In this document: positions 63,428 through 64,000 of the stretch, one piece after another | How positions within the stretch are numbered: position 1 is the first letter of the stretch | How the letters are laid out: the number at the start of each line of letters is the position of its first letter | NCBI GenBank assembly: GCA_937941765.1 | Contig: CALDGQ010000088.1 | Coordinates: 1 to 64,000 of the forward strand | Direction: 5' to 3' | Origin: an uncultured Saprospiraceae bacterium | GTDB lineage: Bacteria; Bacteroidota; Bacteroidia; Chitinophagales; Saprospiraceae | Length of the DNA stretch: 64,000 nucleotides | Program-made: the position numbers and the translations under genes | The notes under the pieces: model-generated | Told to the model about the DNA's origin: nothing | The model's database searches: none | The model's input: only the letters and a program-made list of their open reading frames with translations

Positions 63428-64000
63428 TTAAAGCTTTGCAGCAAGTACAAAAGTCTCCTTTGCCTGTTTGACTTCTCCAGATTCAGAGATAAACTCCGCC
63501 AATAAAATGTAAATACCCATTCCTGCTTTGCCCGAATCATCCGTAAGTCCATCCCATCGCAAGGTTCCTTCAACAGGAATTAATTCATTTCTGAGTAGAT
63601 GTTTGACGAATCTACCTTCTGAATCAAAGATTCGGACATCTGCAATATAACCAGTCGAACCAGTATTAAATTGTATAAATAATAAATCCTCAAATCCATC
63701 TGCATCAGGAGAAAATACTTTTTTTGGTAATGTCAATAAATCTTCAGTGCTACCCAAAGTTCCAATTTGAGAATTAACATAAGTTGGTGTGCCAAATCCA
63801 GCTGAGGCTGCGGCAGAGTGCCAATTGGATGCTGATTGAGTAGGTGCATTAAAATCAATTCGTTCTAGTGAAACACCATTGGCATCGTCTAAAAATGGAC
63901 TATGAAAATCCTCGTTGTAGTCAAATTCATCAATGATGAAATTGGCACCTGAAAGATCACTTCTAATTAATGTTACATTACCTTCATCATCAGAAAAAGA
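63428..64000 (-). CDS. Lamin-tail-domain secreted protein, C-terminal part
   Basis: The frame is open to the right edge; the start is beyond. The visible ~190 residues contain VSLERIDFNAPTQSASNWHSAAASAGFGTPTYVNS, the typical end of a lamin-tail (LTD) domain, then PKKVFSPDADGFEDLLFIQFNTG ... VRIFDSEGRFVKHLLRNELIPVEGTLRWDG ... GIYILLAEFISESG, a FlgD-like C-terminal domain that in Bacteroidota often serves as the T9SS anchor. A surface or extracellular protein; enzymatic part, if any, is off-window. Confidence 0.88.
   Translation of the reverse strand, partial: SFSDDEGNVTLIRSDLSGANFIIDEFDYNEDFHSPFLDDANGVSLERIDFNAPTQSASNWHSAAASAGFGTPTYVNSQIGTLGSTEDLLTLPKKVFSPDADGFEDLLFIQFNTGSTGYIADVRIFDSEGRFVKHLLRNELIPVEGTLRWDGLTDDSGKAGMGIYILLAEFISESGEVKQAKETFVLAAKL

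Noticed and set aside
1-64000. Search by eye for tRNA, rRNA, prophage genes, restriction-modification or toxin-antitoxin pairs
   Set aside because: None could be recognised; the Uma2 gene alone is not a defence system.

Overview
The window reads as a chromosomal segment of an AT-rich member of the Bacteroidota, most likely a Saprospiria/Lewinella-like lineage. Three secreted proteins end in type A type IX secretion (T9SS) sorting domains of the form 'xxYPNP...GxYxxxL...'. There are several outer-membrane barrel genes (one DUF5723-like), giant Cys-rich adhesin-type repeats and a lamin-tail protein. Shine-Dalgarno sequences are rare, and a few good Bacteroidota -7 boxes (TAnnTTTG) are visible. 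I see no rRNA, tRNA, IS element, prophage or CRISPR array. The placement below phylum is an inference.

Layout. 1-9549 (minus) is the 5' part of a giant secreted protein of more than 3,180 residues: signal peptide, an N-terminal domain, three ~241-residue repeats (two nearly identical in DNA), then about 27 HYR/Ig-like modules running off the left edge, preceded by a small secreted partner gene. 10-16.3 kb: a secreted basic protein, a glycoside-hydrolase-like protein with InlB-type repeats, a NYN nuclease with a histone-H1-like tail, and a serine hydrolase. 16.5-20 kb: a TRAP transporter (DctQ, DctM, and a convergent TakP-like DctP). 20-32.5 kb: barrels, a TMTC-like GT-C membrane protein, M23 peptidase, a glucosaminidase-like protein whose catalytic Glu is Asn, an SH3 protein, DprA, alkaline phosphatase, aldehyde dehydrogenase and LipA. 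32.5-35.4 kb: a tight four-gene operon (coiled-coil protein, longin/roadblock-like protein, Ras-like GTPase, degenerate sensor kinase). 35.5-45.5 kb: polysaccharide deacetylase-like protein, Upp, a Na+/solute symporter, a subtilase-SPOR fusion with an SRPBCC protein, rhomboid protease, PfkA and thymidine kinase. 45.7-64 kb: a reprolysin-like T9SS protease, a vWA T9SS protein, PurH, CoaX with a barrel and a TPR protein, a Uma2 nuclease, a TPR paralogue, FKBP, two barrels, diacylglycerol kinase, an EEP-family hydrolase and a lamin-tail protein running off the right edge.

The most interesting items are (i) the small-GTPase operon at 32.5-35.4 kb, which looks like a self-contained bacterial GTPase signalling module with a pseudokinase, and (ii) a set of intergenic quasi-palindromes at about 16.4, 19.97-20.07, 20.8-21.0, 23.0-23.45, 25.97-26.07, 37.5-37.7 and 52.67-52.82 kb. 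Their arms differ from site to site and are often low-complexity, but some share hinge sequence (for example CGTACTCC), and one involves a 210-bp tandem duplication across a stop codon. Housekeeping genes (upp, pfkA, tdk, purH, coaX, lipA, dprA) are interspersed, so this is ordinary chromosome rather than an island.
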